Of a DNA stretch of 34,403 nucleotides, positions 1-7,945 are shown piece after piece; the first letter of the stretch is position 1, and each line of letters opens with the position of its first letter. The notes beneath the pieces were generated by a model. That model was not told the DNA's origin, made no database searches, and was given only the letters and a program-made list of their open reading frames with translations. The translations under genes were made by a program, and so were the position numbers. Source of the DNA: an uncultured Lachnoclostridium sp. (GTDB lineage: Bacteria > Bacillota > Clostridia > Lachnospirales > Lachnospiraceae); the NCBI GenBank assembly GCA_944376715.1, contig CALWDO010000034.1, forward strand, positions 1-34,403, given 5' to 3'.

Positions 1-72
1 AGCACGAGACGGGATTCGAACCCGCGACCCTCGCCTTGGCAAGGCGATACTCCACCACTGAGCCACTCGTGC
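1..72 (-). tRNA. tRNA-Gly (anticodon GCC)
   Basis: On the minus strand the segment folds as a cloverleaf. The 7-bp acceptor stem is GCACGAG/CTCGTGC with discriminator T. The anticodon stem TCGCC/GGCGA encloses loop TTGCCAA, giving anticodon GCC (glycine, GGC/GGU codons). The T-loop reads GGGTTCGAATCCC. The gene runs to the first base of the window, so whether CCA is encoded cannot be seen. It is the second gene of a two-tRNA unit transcribed from the promoter at 243-271. Confidence 0.96.
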
Positions 73-81
73 ATATATATA

Positions 82-96
82 AAACCCTTTCGGGTG
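82..96 (-). other. GNRA-capped hairpin between the two tRNA genes
   Basis: On the minus strand ACCC-GAAA-GGGT forms a small stem with a GNRA tetraloop, followed by TTT and an AT-rich run. It lies between the two tRNA-Gly genes. A nearly identical hairpin precedes the upstream tRNA. It could be a weak terminator or a spacer that helps RNase cleavage of the dimeric precursor. The stem is too short to be sure. Confidence 0.45.
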
Positions 97-100
97 TTTA

Positions 101-171
101 AGCGGGTGATGGGAATCGAACCCACGTATCTAGCTTGGAAGGCTAGTGTTCTACCATTGAACTACACCCGC
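101..171 (-). tRNA. tRNA-Gly (anticodon TCC)
   Basis: The minus strand gives acceptor stem GCGGGTG/CACCCGC with discriminator T. The anticodon stem CTAGC/GCTAG encloses loop CTTCCAA, giving anticodon TCC (glycine, GGA/GGG codons). The T-arm is GTGGGTTCGATTCCCAT. CCA is not encoded: the 3' flank runs straight into TAAACACCC. It is the first gene behind the promoter at 243-271, so both glycine isoacceptors are probably co-transcribed. Confidence 0.96.
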
Positions 172-181
172 ATATATGTAA

Positions 182-197
182 AAACCCTTTCGGGTTG
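182..197 (-). other. GNRA-capped hairpin upstream of tRNA-Gly(TCC)
   Basis: On the minus strand AACCC-GAAA-GGGTT is followed by TTTAC. It sits in the leader, between the promoter and the first tRNA, and closely resembles the hairpin between the two tRNAs. Being inside the leader it cannot be an efficient terminator without silencing the tRNAs, so a role in processing or partial attenuation is more likely. Confidence 0.45.
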
Positions 198-242
198 TTT
201 ACGAATGCGTGTCGGAAACAGCTCCGTTTCGCAACAATGAGT

Positions 243-271
243 ATTCTACTATGGGCTTTCTAAATTGTCAA
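243..271 (-). promoter_or_regulatory. sigma-A promoter of the tRNA-Gly pair
   Basis: The minus strand has TTGACA (266-271), a 17-bp spacer and TAGAAT (243-248), an almost perfect housekeeping promoter. The predicted start is near 236, giving a leader of about 65 nt before the first tRNA. It overlaps the 3' end of the decayed binding-protein gene. Confidence 0.85.
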
Positions 272-280
272 GCGCTTTTT

Positions 281-803
281 TTATTTTTTTGAAAAAAATT
301 TGTTACTATTCACAGCCGATTCAGAAGTGATACCAGATGCGTCGTGCTCGCACAGTTCATTCTCCATGATCTCCTGCGCCAGCTGTGCCCCTTCCGCAGC
401 GATTGCCGCATCTCTGTCCAAAACGAAGATATATTCCGGATTCTTCTCTACGACAAACTCAAAGGACGCCTCATTTCCATGGGTGGAAGTCTCAACCTCC
501 GCATCGACTCCCACATTTTCGAACCCGATCTCTTTTCCGATCAGCGAGCAGCGGACGTCATTTCCCAGTACGTTGAAGCTTCCACTGGTGCAGAGTCCTA
601 TAATGGCAGTGGCAGTTTTCCCCTCCGCAAAAGCCGCCCTCCGATAAAGATCACATCCGGATCGCACGCCATATCCAGGATCGCGATTCTCTCCGGATCA
701 TAAAGGACTTCTACCTCTGCCGTCTCCTGGTTCCCGTTCAGACTTTCCACCATGATCGTTTCCTGCGCTGTATTTCCTCCTGTAAATACCAAAGTCCTTC
801 CCT
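281..803 (-). pseudogene. Siderophore/iron ABC substrate-binding protein, remnant (YclQ/FatB type)
   Basis: Two overlapping frames together resemble a clostridial siderophore-binding lipoprotein. The first (about 803-600) reads GGNTAQETIMVES, then YDPERIAILDMA, then DPDVIFIGGR. The second (about 645-281) reads EGKTATAIIGL, TSGSFNVLGND, STHGNEASFEFVVEKNPEY and FVLDRDAAIAAEG. The signal peptide and lipobox Cys are gone: the residue before GGNTA is Thr, where family members have the lipobox Cys. Most of the N-terminal lobe is missing after ILDMA, the frame shifts after GGR, and the end (NELCEHDASGITSE) lacks the usual segment before the final helix. It lies directly after the ATPase gene, as in yclNOPQ operons. 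The remnant cannot encode a working receptor. Family assignment is by memory of conserved motifs. Confidence 0.8.
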
Positions 804-812
804 CTGGCCTCT

Positions 813-1564
813 TTAATAATAAATGGTCAACGGTTTCCCTGAAATCTCAAGGATTTCAAAATCAACTTTATAAATCTCAGATAAGGTTTCTTTGGTCATT
901 ACCTCCTTCACAGTCCCGAATTTGGCGATCTTCCCATCCACAAACGCGCAGATATAGTCCGAGTAAAACGCAGCGTAATTGATCTCGTGCAATACCAGGA
1001 TCACGGTCTTCCCCAGTTCATCGCAGAGTCTGCGGACCATCTTCATCATGTTGGCGGCATGATAGATATCTAGGTTGTTCGTGGGTTCGTCCAGCAGAAT
1101 GTATTCCGTATCCTGGGCAATCACCATGGCGATGAACGCCCTCTGACGCTGTCCCCCGGAAAGTTCATCAATGAACTGATCCTGGATCTCCTGAAGTTCC
1201 ATATACGCAATCGCCTTGTCGATCATTTCTTCGTCTTCCTCTGTTCTGTGATTTCCAGAGTACGGAAAACGCCCGAAAGAGACCAGTTCTCTCACTGTCA
1301 GTTTCATCTGTACGGCATTATTCTGAGTCAGGATGGCCAGTCTCCTGGACAGATCCTTGCTTTTCCACTTCACGATATCCGTTCCGTTAAAAAACACCTG
1401 GCCTCCGTCCCTGGCGATTAACCGGGATATGATCCCCATGACGGTGGATTTTCCTGCTCCGTTCGGTCCGATGAGAGACAGTACCTTTCCCTTCGGAATC
1501 TCGAATGTAACGCCGTCCACCACTGTCTTTCCGTCATATTTTTTGTCAGTTCTCTGATACGCAT
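813..1564 (-). pseudogene. Iron-siderophore ABC transporter ATPase (YclP/FecE type), frameshifted near the start
   Basis: The body of the gene (from about 1523 down) is an intact ATPase: Walker A GPNGAGKST, Q-loop LTQNN, signature LSGGQRQR, Walker B YILLDEPTNNLD and switch LHEIN. The natural start is the ATG at 1564 behind AGGAGGG. From it the frame reads MRIRELTKN and is then lost, because the run at 1539-1544 has six A on the minus strand. Seven would give MRIRELTKKYDGKTVVDGV, joining the conserved frame. The gene is therefore either inactivated by one base or rescued by slippage. A restart at the GTG at 1523 would drop the first beta strand and the ATP-stacking Tyr. It sits between the permease and receptor remnants, so no complete partner remains here. 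Confidence 0.82.
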
Positions 1565-1565
1565 A

Positions 1566-1745
1566 CTATACCCTCCTGTTTGTCAAAAGGAGATAGAGGA
1601 AATAGATCCCTCCCCCCACGATAATAAACACGCTTACGGGAACCGTGTAAGAAAACACATGTTCCACGATCATCTGTCCTCCCACCAGCACAATCATTCC
1701 GAAGAAAGCAGATCCCAGAATCAGGGTCATCGACCGGTTTTTCAT
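1566..1745 (-). pseudogene. FecCD-type siderophore permease, C-terminal remnant (59 codons)
   Basis: An open frame from ATG 1745, preceded by GAGGAGG, encodes MKNRSMTLILGSAFFGMIV and ends in YTVPVSVFIIVGGGIYFLY-LLLTNRRV. The last 40 or so residues resemble the C-terminus of a YclO/FecCD permease, where the final helix follows a PVS/PVG motif. Full-length permeases are about 320 residues, so more than 80% is missing. The intact ribosome binding site now sits right before the remnant, which suggests an internal deletion fused the 5' end of the operon to the permease tail. It ends 2 bp before the ATPase start. It could be translated into a small two-helix peptide, but no function is claimed. Confidence 0.75.
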
Positions 1746-1766
1746 AAAAGAAACCTCCTCGCAAAA

Positions 1767-1824
1767 GTTAGTTATTGCTAACTATGGGTCGCAGTATGTC
1801 ATATAAGGGGAAAAAAATGCAAGC
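1767..1824 (-). promoter_or_regulatory. Possible iron-regulated promoter/operator of the decayed uptake operon
   Basis: The perfect inverted repeat GTTAG-N6-CTAAC (1768-1783) lies about 20 bp upstream of the remnant start codon. Its half-sites resemble the TTAGG/CCTAA arms of DtxR-family (IdeR/MntR-like) boxes. Just upstream on the minus strand is TTGCAT, an 18-bp spacer and CATACT, a plausible promoter that places the repeat near the transcription start. The assignment is inference only. Confidence 0.4.
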
Positions 1825-1854
1825 ACTTTTTCTCCCCCCTTTTTAGAAATATTC

Positions 1855-2838
1855 TCATTCTGATACATAACCCGTATCAAAATCAACTTTATTAAGCAGT
1901 TCTCTGCCGTTCAGATACCGCTCCAGATTCTGGCAGCAAATCTGTACTACCCGGTTCTCTGTATCTTTGGAATAACCGAAACTCTGTCCTGCGATATGGG
2001 GCGTCAGGATGACCTTTTCCATCTTCCACAACGGATGATCCGCCGGCAATGGTTCCGGGTCCACCACATCCAGAGCCACTCCGCCCAGATGGCCTGCCTC
2101 CAGTACCTCTACCAGCTCGTCTGTACGGATCAGGCTGCCCCGCCCCACATTGATCAGGAACGCGTCCGGTCCCATCATGCAGAGCCGGCGGATATCCAGC
2201 AGTCCTTTCGTCTCCGGAGTCTCCGGCAGACAGCCGATCACTATGTCCGCCAGCGGAAGCTCCCGGTCCAATGCGTCTGTTGTAACCATGGCGTCATAAC
2301 AGTCCGGATAATTGCGGTCCGTTCTTCTCATTCCGGTCACATGGACGCCAAACGCCTTCAAGCGTTTTGCGACTCCGGTGCCGATATCCCCCGCCCCCAG
2401 GATCAGTGCCCGCTTCCCATAGAGCAGCGTTTCCTCTCCCAAAGGATTCCATAACCCTTCGCTCTGCTGTCCGGCATACGCCTTCAGCCGCCGGCACAGG
2501 CTCAGCAAAACGGCCATGACATACTCCGCGATCACCACCTGGAAACATCCTCTGGCGTTCGTAAGAAGAATCTCCCTGGGGAATCCCTCCCTGGATGTAT
2601 AGATATCGGTACCGGCCCAGCCCATCTGGATCCATTTCAGACGCGGGCACTGGCGGATCTCCCGCAGGCCGGGCTGTCCCATCACGATCTCTGCCTCTCT
2701 CAGTATATCCAGACGTGCCTCCCGCGTCATTGTATCGTCTATATAATGCCATTCGCAGCGGTCCGCTCCGGCTTCTTCCAGCTCTTCTCTCTGCATACGG
2801 TCCAGCGGAAACATTACTGCCACTTTAATTTTCTCCAT
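1855..2838 (-). CDS. D-isomer 2-hydroxyacid dehydrogenase family protein
   Basis: This 327-residue NAD(P)-dependent dehydrogenase interconverts a 2-keto acid and a D-2-hydroxy acid; the substrate cannot be told. The Rossmann motif GAGDIG is at about 148-153. The catalytic triad is visible as Arg233 (NVGRGSLI), Glu262 (DVVDPEPLP) and His281 (LTPHIAG). Length is typical for the family. The start ATG at 2838 follows AAAGGAG. It lies downstream of the FGGY kinase but is separated by a good terminator, and I see no clear promoter of its own, so its transcription is unclear. The downstream neighbour is the decayed iron operon, with no functional link. Confidence 0.88.
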   Translation of the reverse strand: MEKIKVAVMFPLDRMQREELEEAGADRCEWHYIDDTMTREARLDILREAEIVMGQPGLREIRQCPRLKWIQMGWAGTDIYTSREGFPREILLTNARGCFQVVIAEYVMAVLLSLCRRLKAYAGQQSEGLWNPLGEETLLYGKRALILGAGDIGTGVAKRLKAFGVHVTGMRRTDRNYPDCYDAMVTTDALDRELPLADIVIGCLPETPETKGLLDIRRLCMMGPDAFLINVGRGSLIRTDELVEVLEAGHLGGVALDVVDPEPLPADHPLWKMEKVILTPHIAGQSFGYSKDTENRVVQICCQNLERYLNGRELLNKVDFDTGYVSE

Positions 2839-2875
2839 ACACCCAATCTCCTTTCCAAAAGTGCCGGTTCATATC

Positions 2876-2923
2876 ATAAAAACAGAGCTGCCGCCCGTTT
2901 TTCCAAACATTCTGCGACAGCTC
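2876..2923 (-). terminator. Rho-independent terminator after the FGGY kinase
   Basis: On the minus strand the 10-bp arms GAGCTGTCGC and GCGGCAGCTC (one G-T wobble) flank a 19-nt loop and are followed by TGTTTTTATG. It lies just past the kinase stop codon. Confidence 0.75.
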
Positions 2924-2940
2924 CATATCATTGGTATCTC

Positions 2941-4536
2941 TTATTTCAGCGCGTCGATCGCGGCCCTCTCAATGGGGAATCCTGCTTTGTAACGTTTGAT
3001 GAACTCGTCGAATCCCTTTACATCTTCCGGATCCGGATCCATCTTTTCGCCTTCGTCCCCGCCGAAGACTTTATTCTGCAGATAATCTGCCAGGCTCTCG
3101 CCTTCTTCTTTCTGAATCATATAAGAAGCCAGCAGGGCAATCCCCCATGCGCCTCCTTCGCCGGCCGTCTTCATGACGGATACCGTAGCGTCCATAGCGC
3201 CTGCCAGAATCTTCTGTCCCACGCCTTTCGTCTTGAAAAGTCCGCCATGTCCGGTGATGCGGTCCACCGCCACGCCCTCTTCTTTCAGAAGGATATCCAG
3301 TCCGACCTTTAATGCCCCCAGGGAAGTATACAGGTTCGCGCGCATGAAGTTGGCAAGATTGAACTTGCTGTCCGGGGTACGCACAAACATCGGACGGCCT
3401 TCCTCAAATCCGGTAATATGTTCTCCGGAGAAATAGTTGTAAGCCAGAAGTCCGCCGCAGTCCTTGTCGCCCTCCAGTGCCTTGTTATATAATGTGCCGA
3501 AAAGCTTGTTCATATCCACTTCTATCCCAAAGCTCTCCGCAAATTCTTTGAAAATATTCACCCACGCATTCAGATCCGAAGTGCAGTTGTTGCAGTGTAC
3601 CATAGCTACCGCGTCTCCGCTGGGCGTGGTCACCATATCGATCTCCTCATGCACTTCCTTCAGCGCTTTTTCCAGAACGATCATGGCGAATACAGAAGTA
3701 CCCGCGGACACATTTCCGGTACGCGGCTTTACGCTGTTGGTGGCGGCCATACCAGTACCGGCGTCGCCTTCCGGCGGGCAAAGCGGGCAGCCCGGCTGCA
3801 GTGTTCCGGTAGGATCCAGCTTCTTTGCGCCTTCAGCAGTCAATACGCCGGCGTCATCTCCCGCGAGGAGTACCTTGGGAAGAAGATTTTCCACTTTCCA
3901 GGGCATTCCTTTCGCCGCCGCCAGCTCGTCAAACTTCTCCAGCATGGAAGTGTAGTAATCTTTTGTATCGGAATCAACAGGGAACATACCGGATGCGCTT
4001 CCCACGCCCAGAACCTTTTCTCCGGTCAGCTGCCAGTGGATATATCCGTCCAGCGTAGTGAAGAAATCCACATCTTTCACATGATCCTCTCCGTTCAGTA
4101 TCGCCTGATACAGGTGCGCGATACTCCATCTCTGCGGAATGTGGAACTGGAACGCTTCCGTAAGCGCTTCGGATGCCTCCTGGGTGATCGTATTTCTCCA
4201 GGTACGGAACGGAACCAGAAGTTCTCCGTCCTTGTTGAACGCCAGATATCCGTGCATCATGGCGCTGAAACCGATCGCTCCCAGTTTCTCCACCTTTATT
4301 CCGTACTGTGCCTGCACGTCCTCGGTCATCTTCTGATAACAATCCTGAAGGCCCGTCCAGATATCCTCCAAAGAATAAGTCCAGATCCCGTTCTCCAGAC
4401 GGTTTTCCCAATCGTGGGCGCCGGATGCGATCGGTGTATTGTGCTCATCGATCAGCACTGCCTTGATCCTGGTAGAGCCAAATTCAATTCCCAGAACCGC
4501 TTTGCCATTTACTATTGTATTTTTCACATCGCTCAT
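2941..4536 (-). CDS. FGGY-family carbohydrate kinase
   Basis: This 531-residue sugar kinase has the two-domain FGGY fold. The N-terminal phosphate motif is [15 protein letters not shown] (about 17-31), the second phosphate motif is NVSAGTSVF, and the C-terminal adenosine motif [10 protein letters not shown] is followed by [11 protein letters not shown]. It transfers ATP phosphate to a pentose/ketose; which one is not decidable by eye. Proteins of this length and type in clostridia are variously annotated as xylulokinase or ribulokinase. ATG 4536 follows AGGAGGGG. It is monocistronic, with its own promoter and a terminator, and no isomerase, epimerase or transporter beside it. It is not closely similar to the second FGGY kinase at 27828-29516. 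Confidence 0.85.
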   Translation of the reverse strand: MSDVKNTIVNGKAVLGIEFGSTRIKAVLIDEHNTPIASGAHDWENRLENGIWTYSLEDIWTGLQDCYQKMTEDVQAQYGIKVEKLGAIGFSAMMHGYLAFNKDGELLVPFRTWRNTITQEASEALTEAFQFHIPQRWSIAHLYQAILNGEDHVKDVDFFTTLDGYIHWQLTGEKVLGVGSASGMFPVDSDTKDYYTSMLEKFDELAAAKGMPWKVENLLPKVLLAGDDAGVLTAEGAKKLDPTGTLQPGCPLCPPEGDAGTGMAATNSVKPRTGNVSAGTSVFAMIVLEKALKEVHEEIDMVTTPSGDAVAMVHCNNCTSDLNAWVNIFKEFAESFGIEVDMNKLFGTLYNKALEGDKDCGGLLAYNYFSGEHITGFEEGRPMFVRTPDSKFNLANFMRANLYTSLGALKVGLDILLKEEGVAVDRITGHGGLFKTKGVGQKILAGAMDATVSVMKTAGEGGAWGIALLASYMIQKEEGESLADYLQNKVFGGDEGEKMDPDPEDVKGFDEFIKRYKAGFPIERAAIDALK

Positions 4537-4572
4537 AAATTTCCCCTCCTGATATAAGCCTGTCTTAGGTCT

Positions 4573-4601
4573 ATTATAACCTGACCGACTATATATTTCA
4601 A
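4573..4601 (-). promoter_or_regulatory. Promoter of the FGGY kinase with flanking AGGTC/GACCT repeats
   Basis: The minus strand has TTGAAA (4596-4601), a 17-bp spacer and TATAAT (4573-4578). The -10 element lies inside the imperfect inverted repeat TTAGGT-N8-ACCTGA (forward strand 4565-4584), and another AGGTCA copy is at 4611-4616. This suggests a repressor site over the promoter. The regulator is unknown. Confidence 0.65.
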
Positions 4602-4636
4602 AGATATTTTAGGTCAATTTTACTAAATATTTTAAA

Positions 4637-4936
4637 TTATACCAGGATTCGTTCTACAATAAATACCGCGGCGCATGCTCCCGCCGCCACCATCACCAGA
4701 CCTTTTCCACGGAATGCCAGTCCCACTGCCGTAAGAGCGCCTGCCGCCGCGCTTATGGGACTTTGCGTCGCATAGAAGATACCCGGGATCGTCATAGCCG
4801 TCAGGCAGGTATACGGCACATAGTAGAGGAATGACCGGATATACCGGTTCTCGATCTTTTTCTGAAAAACCGTAAGCGGCACTGCCCGGATCAGATAGGT
4901 CACCACTGCCATTACTATTATATAAAGATAGATCAT
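4637..4936 (-). CDS. azlD: AzlD-family branched-chain amino acid exporter small subunit
   Basis: This 99-residue, very hydrophobic protein has about three to four membrane helices and the family pattern TYLIRAVPLTVF near the N-terminus, then YIRSFLYYVPYTCLTAMTIP. It partners AzlC to export branched-chain amino acids or analogues. Its ATG (4936) overlaps the azlC stop by 4 bp (ATGA), typical of translational coupling. The length matches the family (about 100-110). There is no obvious terminator after it before the FGGY kinase promoter. Confidence 0.9.
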   Translation of the reverse strand: MIYLYIIVMAVVTYLIRAVPLTVFQKKIENRYIRSFLYYVPYTCLTAMTIPGIFYATQSPISAAAGALTAVGLAFRGKGLVMVAAGACAAVFIVERILV

Positions 4937-5646
4937 GCTTCCGTATCTCCTTCCGCCTGCACCGGGAACAGAAATGCCGCCGCCGCGGACGCTGCCACCG
5001 TAGAGAGAATGATCGCCGTACCGGACGAAATTCCCGACAGAGCCGGCACATAATAGATCAGGCAGCTAAACGCTGCCGCCAGCGCTGCCGCGAACAATAC
5101 AGCCCGGGATTTCCGCGCATTTGGCGCCACCACCGCAATGAACATCCCGTATAACGCCACATTCAGCGCGCTGCTAAGGGCAGGAGGCATAAGTCCGGAC
5201 GCCGCCGCGCCCAGGACTGTGCCGGACGTCCATCCCAAGATGGGAAGAATCTGAAGCCCCGCCATATAAGAAAACGTCAGACTCTTGCCGCGGCCCACAG
5301 CCACCGCGAAAATCTCATCCGTGTTCGCAAACGCGATGACCAGACGTTCCCGGACTGTCACCGCCTCCGACAGCTTCTGTGAGAGCGACAGGCTCATAAG
5401 CGCATACCTCAGGTTAATGATAAACTGGGTCAGCGCCATTTCCAGAAGCGTTCCTCCCGCGATAATAACCTGCAGCCCCGCGAACTGTCCCGCGCTGGTC
5501 ATATTGGTCAGGCTCATAAGCGCCCCCTGGAAGATACTCAATCCCCCGCCCAGCACCATAATGCCAAAACTGAAGCTGACCGACAGATACCCTGCCGCAA
5601 TAGGTATCCCATCCTTCAATCCGCATCGAAACTCCTGCATATTCAT
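4933..5646 (-). CDS. azlC: AzlC-family branched-chain amino acid exporter large subunit
   Basis: This 237-residue membrane protein begins MNMQEFRCGLKDGIPIAAGY and continues with the family signature of a large hydrophobic protein: FSFGIMVLGGGLSIFQGALM, MTSAGQFAG and FANTDEIFAVA. With AzlD it forms an export complex for branched-chain amino acids. I chose ATG 5646 (GGGGAT upstream). The frame stays open to a TTG at 5676, but that codon lies against a hairpin and has no ribosome binding site. It may depend on read-through from the upstream glycosidase gene, since only a weak TTGAAC/TAGAAC promoter is seen right at the start codon. Confidence 0.9.
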   Translation of the reverse strand: MNMQEFRCGLKDGIPIAAGYLSVSFSFGIMVLGGGLSIFQGALMSLTNMTSAGQFAGLQVIIAGGTLLEMALTQFIINLRYALMSLSLSQKLSEAVTVRERLVIAFANTDEIFAVAVGRGKSLTFSYMAGLQILPILGWTSGTVLGAAASGLMPPALSSALNVALYGMFIAVVAPNARKSRAVLFAAALAAAFSCLIYYVPALSGISSGTAIILSTVAASAAAAFLFPVQAEGDTEA

Positions 5647-5676
5647 ATGTTCTATCCCCGTATTTCTTTCGTTCAA

Positions 5677-5704
5677 ACAGGGAGTCCGTCCGTGGACTCC
5701 CTGT
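5677..5704 (-). terminator. Stem-loop between alpha-glycosidase and azlC (weak terminator)
   Basis: The perfect 11-bp arms ACAGGGAGTCC/GGACTCCCTGT enclose a 6-nt loop. The trailing T-run on the minus strand is only TTT, so termination is probably partial. It lies 13 bp after the glycosidase stop codon. Confidence 0.55.
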
Positions 5705-5717
5705 CATATCCATTCTA

Positions 5718-7826
5718 TCATTTATTCTTGATCGTTCTCAAAATCATGGAGCAAACCGGCGGCACCTTCAGATAAAGGATGCCTTTCTTCACCTCGTAGA
5801 CTTCTCCCACTGTGCTGAATCCATTTTCCAGAGTCAGCATCAGGCGTTCCATAACCGCCTCTTTGGGAACCTCCGCAAGCCATACCGGAAGATTGATCTC
5901 TTTTTCTTCCTTTCCGTTGTTGACCACCACGACGATCTGCTCTTCCTCGCTGAAACGTCCATAACTGAGGAACTGGTAATCCGCCGCCAGGAAACGGGTA
6001 GAGCCGTGCGTCAGCACCGGATTGCTCTTGCGGATGTGGATCGCTTCTTTGTGGAAGGAAAGCAGCTCCTGGTCTTCTTTTCCCCAAGGATATGTCCGCC
6101 TGTTGTCAGGATCCGTAAATCCGCATACGCCGGCCTCGTCTCCGTAGTAAATAGTCGGCGCGCCCACCCATGTCATCTGGATCACCACAGCCTCCCGCAA
6201 AACGCCTTTATTTACATTCTGGCTGGCCGCGTCGGCTCCTAATGTATGGATACGGCCTACTTTATGGTTTGTACGCGTCAGAAATCTGGAATGGTCATGA
6301 TTCGACAGTTCATTCATGGAAGTCTGCAGCGACGGTCCGTAGAAATTCGACATCTGATAGATCATGGCCCTTACAAACGCGTCGGCGTTGCCGTACATAT
6401 CTTCCCGGTAATCGTCGCTGTGCTTTTCCATGCCGGTCAGGAACCAGGTCACCGGCTCCATGAACGCGTCATAGTTCATGATCGTATCCCACTGATCCCC
6501 CAGCAGCCATTTCTTCGCATTTCCATAATATTCTGCCAGGATCAGCGCATCCGGATTGACTTCTTTGACCGCTTTGCGGAACTTCCTCCAGAATTCATGA
6601 TTATATTCTTCGCTGAACCCCAGATCCGCAGCTACGTCCAGCCTCCATCCGTCCACATTGTACGGGGGAAGCAGCCATTTCTTCGCCACGCCCAGGATAT
6701 ACTCCACCAGCTGGGGCGACTCTTCATAATTCAGTTTGGGCAGCGTATCATGTCCCCACCAGCCCTCATAGAACTCGTTATACGGCCAGTCGTGTTCATT
6801 GTTAAACCGGAAGAAGGACCGGTACGGACTGTCCGCGGAAATATAAGCTCCTTTTTCATAGCCTTCCGCGTGCTCGTACAGAAGCTCCCTGTCCAGCCAC
6901 TTATTGAAGGAACCGCAATGGTTAAATACTCCGTCCAGGATGATCTTCATCCCTCTGCGGTGTACTTCCTCCACGAATTTTGCGAAGAATTCGTTGCTGG
7001 CCTCCAGATTCTTCTTATTGACCACCCGCTGAATGTATTTGGTGGCATGGCTGTTGTTGTTATCCCACTCCGGAAGACATTCTCCGCCGTCTTCCACGAT
7101 CACTCCCAGATGGGGATCAATATAATCATAATCCTGACTGTCGTATTTATGATTGGACGGCGATACAAAGATAGGATTCAGATAGATTACATCCACGCCC
7201 AGGTCCTGGAGATAATCCAGCTTATCCCAGATACCCTGGATATCTCCTCCGTAGAAGGAACGTACATCCATATAATCAGGCGTCTTTTCCCAGTCTGTCA
7301 CCCTATGTACGCCTTCGTTGATATAGATATACTCCCTGTCCAGTACGTCGTTGGATGGATCGCCATTACAGAACCGGTCTGTAAAGATCTGGTACATGAT
7401 CGCGCCTTTTGCCCAGTCCGGCGTCTTGAAGCCGGGAACGATACCAAAGGAATACACTTCCTGCAGATCCTTGGACACGCCCAGTTCATTGTAAAAGCAT
7501 CTCTGTTTTCCCGTGTAAACTTCAAAATAATAATGCAGCGTCCCTTCTTTCAAAGGATCCGTCGTATACGTATAATAATCAAAAGCCCCCTTTGTATAGG
7601 CCTTTTGCATCAGGACTTTCCGGCTGCCGCAGATGATAAATACATAATCCACGTTGTCCCTGGCGGTACGGAATTTAATCGTCACCCGGTCTCCCACCTC
7701 CGGTTCAAAAGGCGTCCGGTAGTTTTCCGTCTCGTCGCTGAACAGCGCCTCCTTATTCATAACAGGTCTCATGTTCAATGCATACTGCTGCACACGTTTT
7801 ACTTTTGCAATATCTTTTTCGTCCAT
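5718..7826 (-). CDS. GH13 alpha-glycosidase (neopullulanase/cyclomaltodextrinase-like)
   Basis: This is a cytoplasmic-looking enzyme of 702 residues with no signal peptide. An N-terminal beta-sandwich of about 125 residues (CBM34-like position) is followed by a GH13 barrel. Conserved regions are DGVFNH (about 299), GWRLDVAAD with nucleophile Asp397, ILAEYYG with acid/base Glu432, and NELSNHD with Asp511. A C-terminal beta domain follows. It should hydrolyse alpha-1,4 and possibly alpha-1,6 bonds of imported maltodextrins. I chose ATG 7826 (AAAGGATG upstream) over the ATG at 7853, which lies in the predicted start region of its own promoter. It is monocistronic, with no maltose transporter nearby. 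Confidence 0.9.
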   Translation of the reverse strand: MDEKDIAKVKRVQQYALNMRPVMNKEALFSDETENYRTPFEPEVGDRVTIKFRTARDNVDYVFIICGSRKVLMQKAYTKGAFDYYTYTTDPLKEGTLHYYFEVYTGKQRCFYNELGVSKDLQEVYSFGIVPGFKTPDWAKGAIMYQIFTDRFCNGDPSNDVLDREYIYINEGVHRVTDWEKTPDYMDVRSFYGGDIQGIWDKLDYLQDLGVDVIYLNPIFVSPSNHKYDSQDYDYIDPHLGVIVEDGGECLPEWDNNNSHATKYIQRVVNKKNLEASNEFFAKFVEEVHRRGMKIILDGVFNHCGSFNKWLDRELLYEHAEGYEKGAYISADSPYRSFFRFNNEHDWPYNEFYEGWWGHDTLPKLNYEESPQLVEYILGVAKKWLLPPYNVDGWRLDVAADLGFSEEYNHEFWRKFRKAVKEVNPDALILAEYYGNAKKWLLGDQWDTIMNYDAFMEPVTWFLTGMEKHSDDYREDMYGNADAFVRAMIYQMSNFYGPSLQTSMNELSNHDHSRFLTRTNHKVGRIHTLGADAASQNVNKGVLREAVVIQMTWVGAPTIYYGDEAGVCGFTDPDNRRTYPWGKEDQELLSFHKEAIHIRKSNPVLTHGSTRFLAADYQFLSYGRFSEEEQIVVVVNNGKEEKEINLPVWLAEVPKEAVMERLMLTLENGFSTVGEVYEVKKGILYLKVPPVCSMILRTIKNK

Positions 7827-7857
7827 GTGACATCCTTTCTGCATTTTCTGCATCTAC

Positions 7858-7887
7858 ATCATACAATGGAATCCCCTTGGGAAACAA
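7858..7887 (-). promoter_or_regulatory. Promoter of the alpha-glycosidase gene
   Basis: The minus strand has TTGTTT (7882-7887), an 18-bp spacer and TATGAT (7858-7863), about 30 bp upstream of the chosen start codon. It lies just downstream of the strong terminator at 7913-7945, so the gene should be a separate unit. Confidence 0.6.
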
Positions 7888-7912
7888 CCCCTTTTCCTTA
7901 AAAATACATAGT

Positions 7913-7945
7913 AAAAAAGACAGCGGGGGTTGTGCTGTCTTTTTT
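7913..7945 (-). terminator. Strong bidirectional rho-independent terminator
   Basis: The perfect 12-bp arms AAAAAAGACAGC/GCTGTCTTTTTT enclose the 9-nt loop ACAACCCCC (minus strand). It has a T-run on both strands. It is the most likely terminator of the tilS-hpt-ftsH operon, 133 bp past the ftsH stop, or of a short transcript starting near 8010. Confidence 0.9.

Noticed and set aside
2941-4536. First FGGY kinase as part of the operon at 23-31 kb
   Set aside because: It lies 19 kb away, has its own promoter and terminator, and belongs to a different FGGY subgroup.
5647-5676. Upstream TTG start for azlC
   Set aside because: It abuts a stem-loop, has no SD site and adds ten residues not typical of AzlC.
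6246-7901. 551-codon open frame on the plus strand opposite the alpha-glycosidase
   Set aside because: It mirrors codon positions of a strong GH13 gene, has no SD site and no recognisable motif; a compositional shadow.
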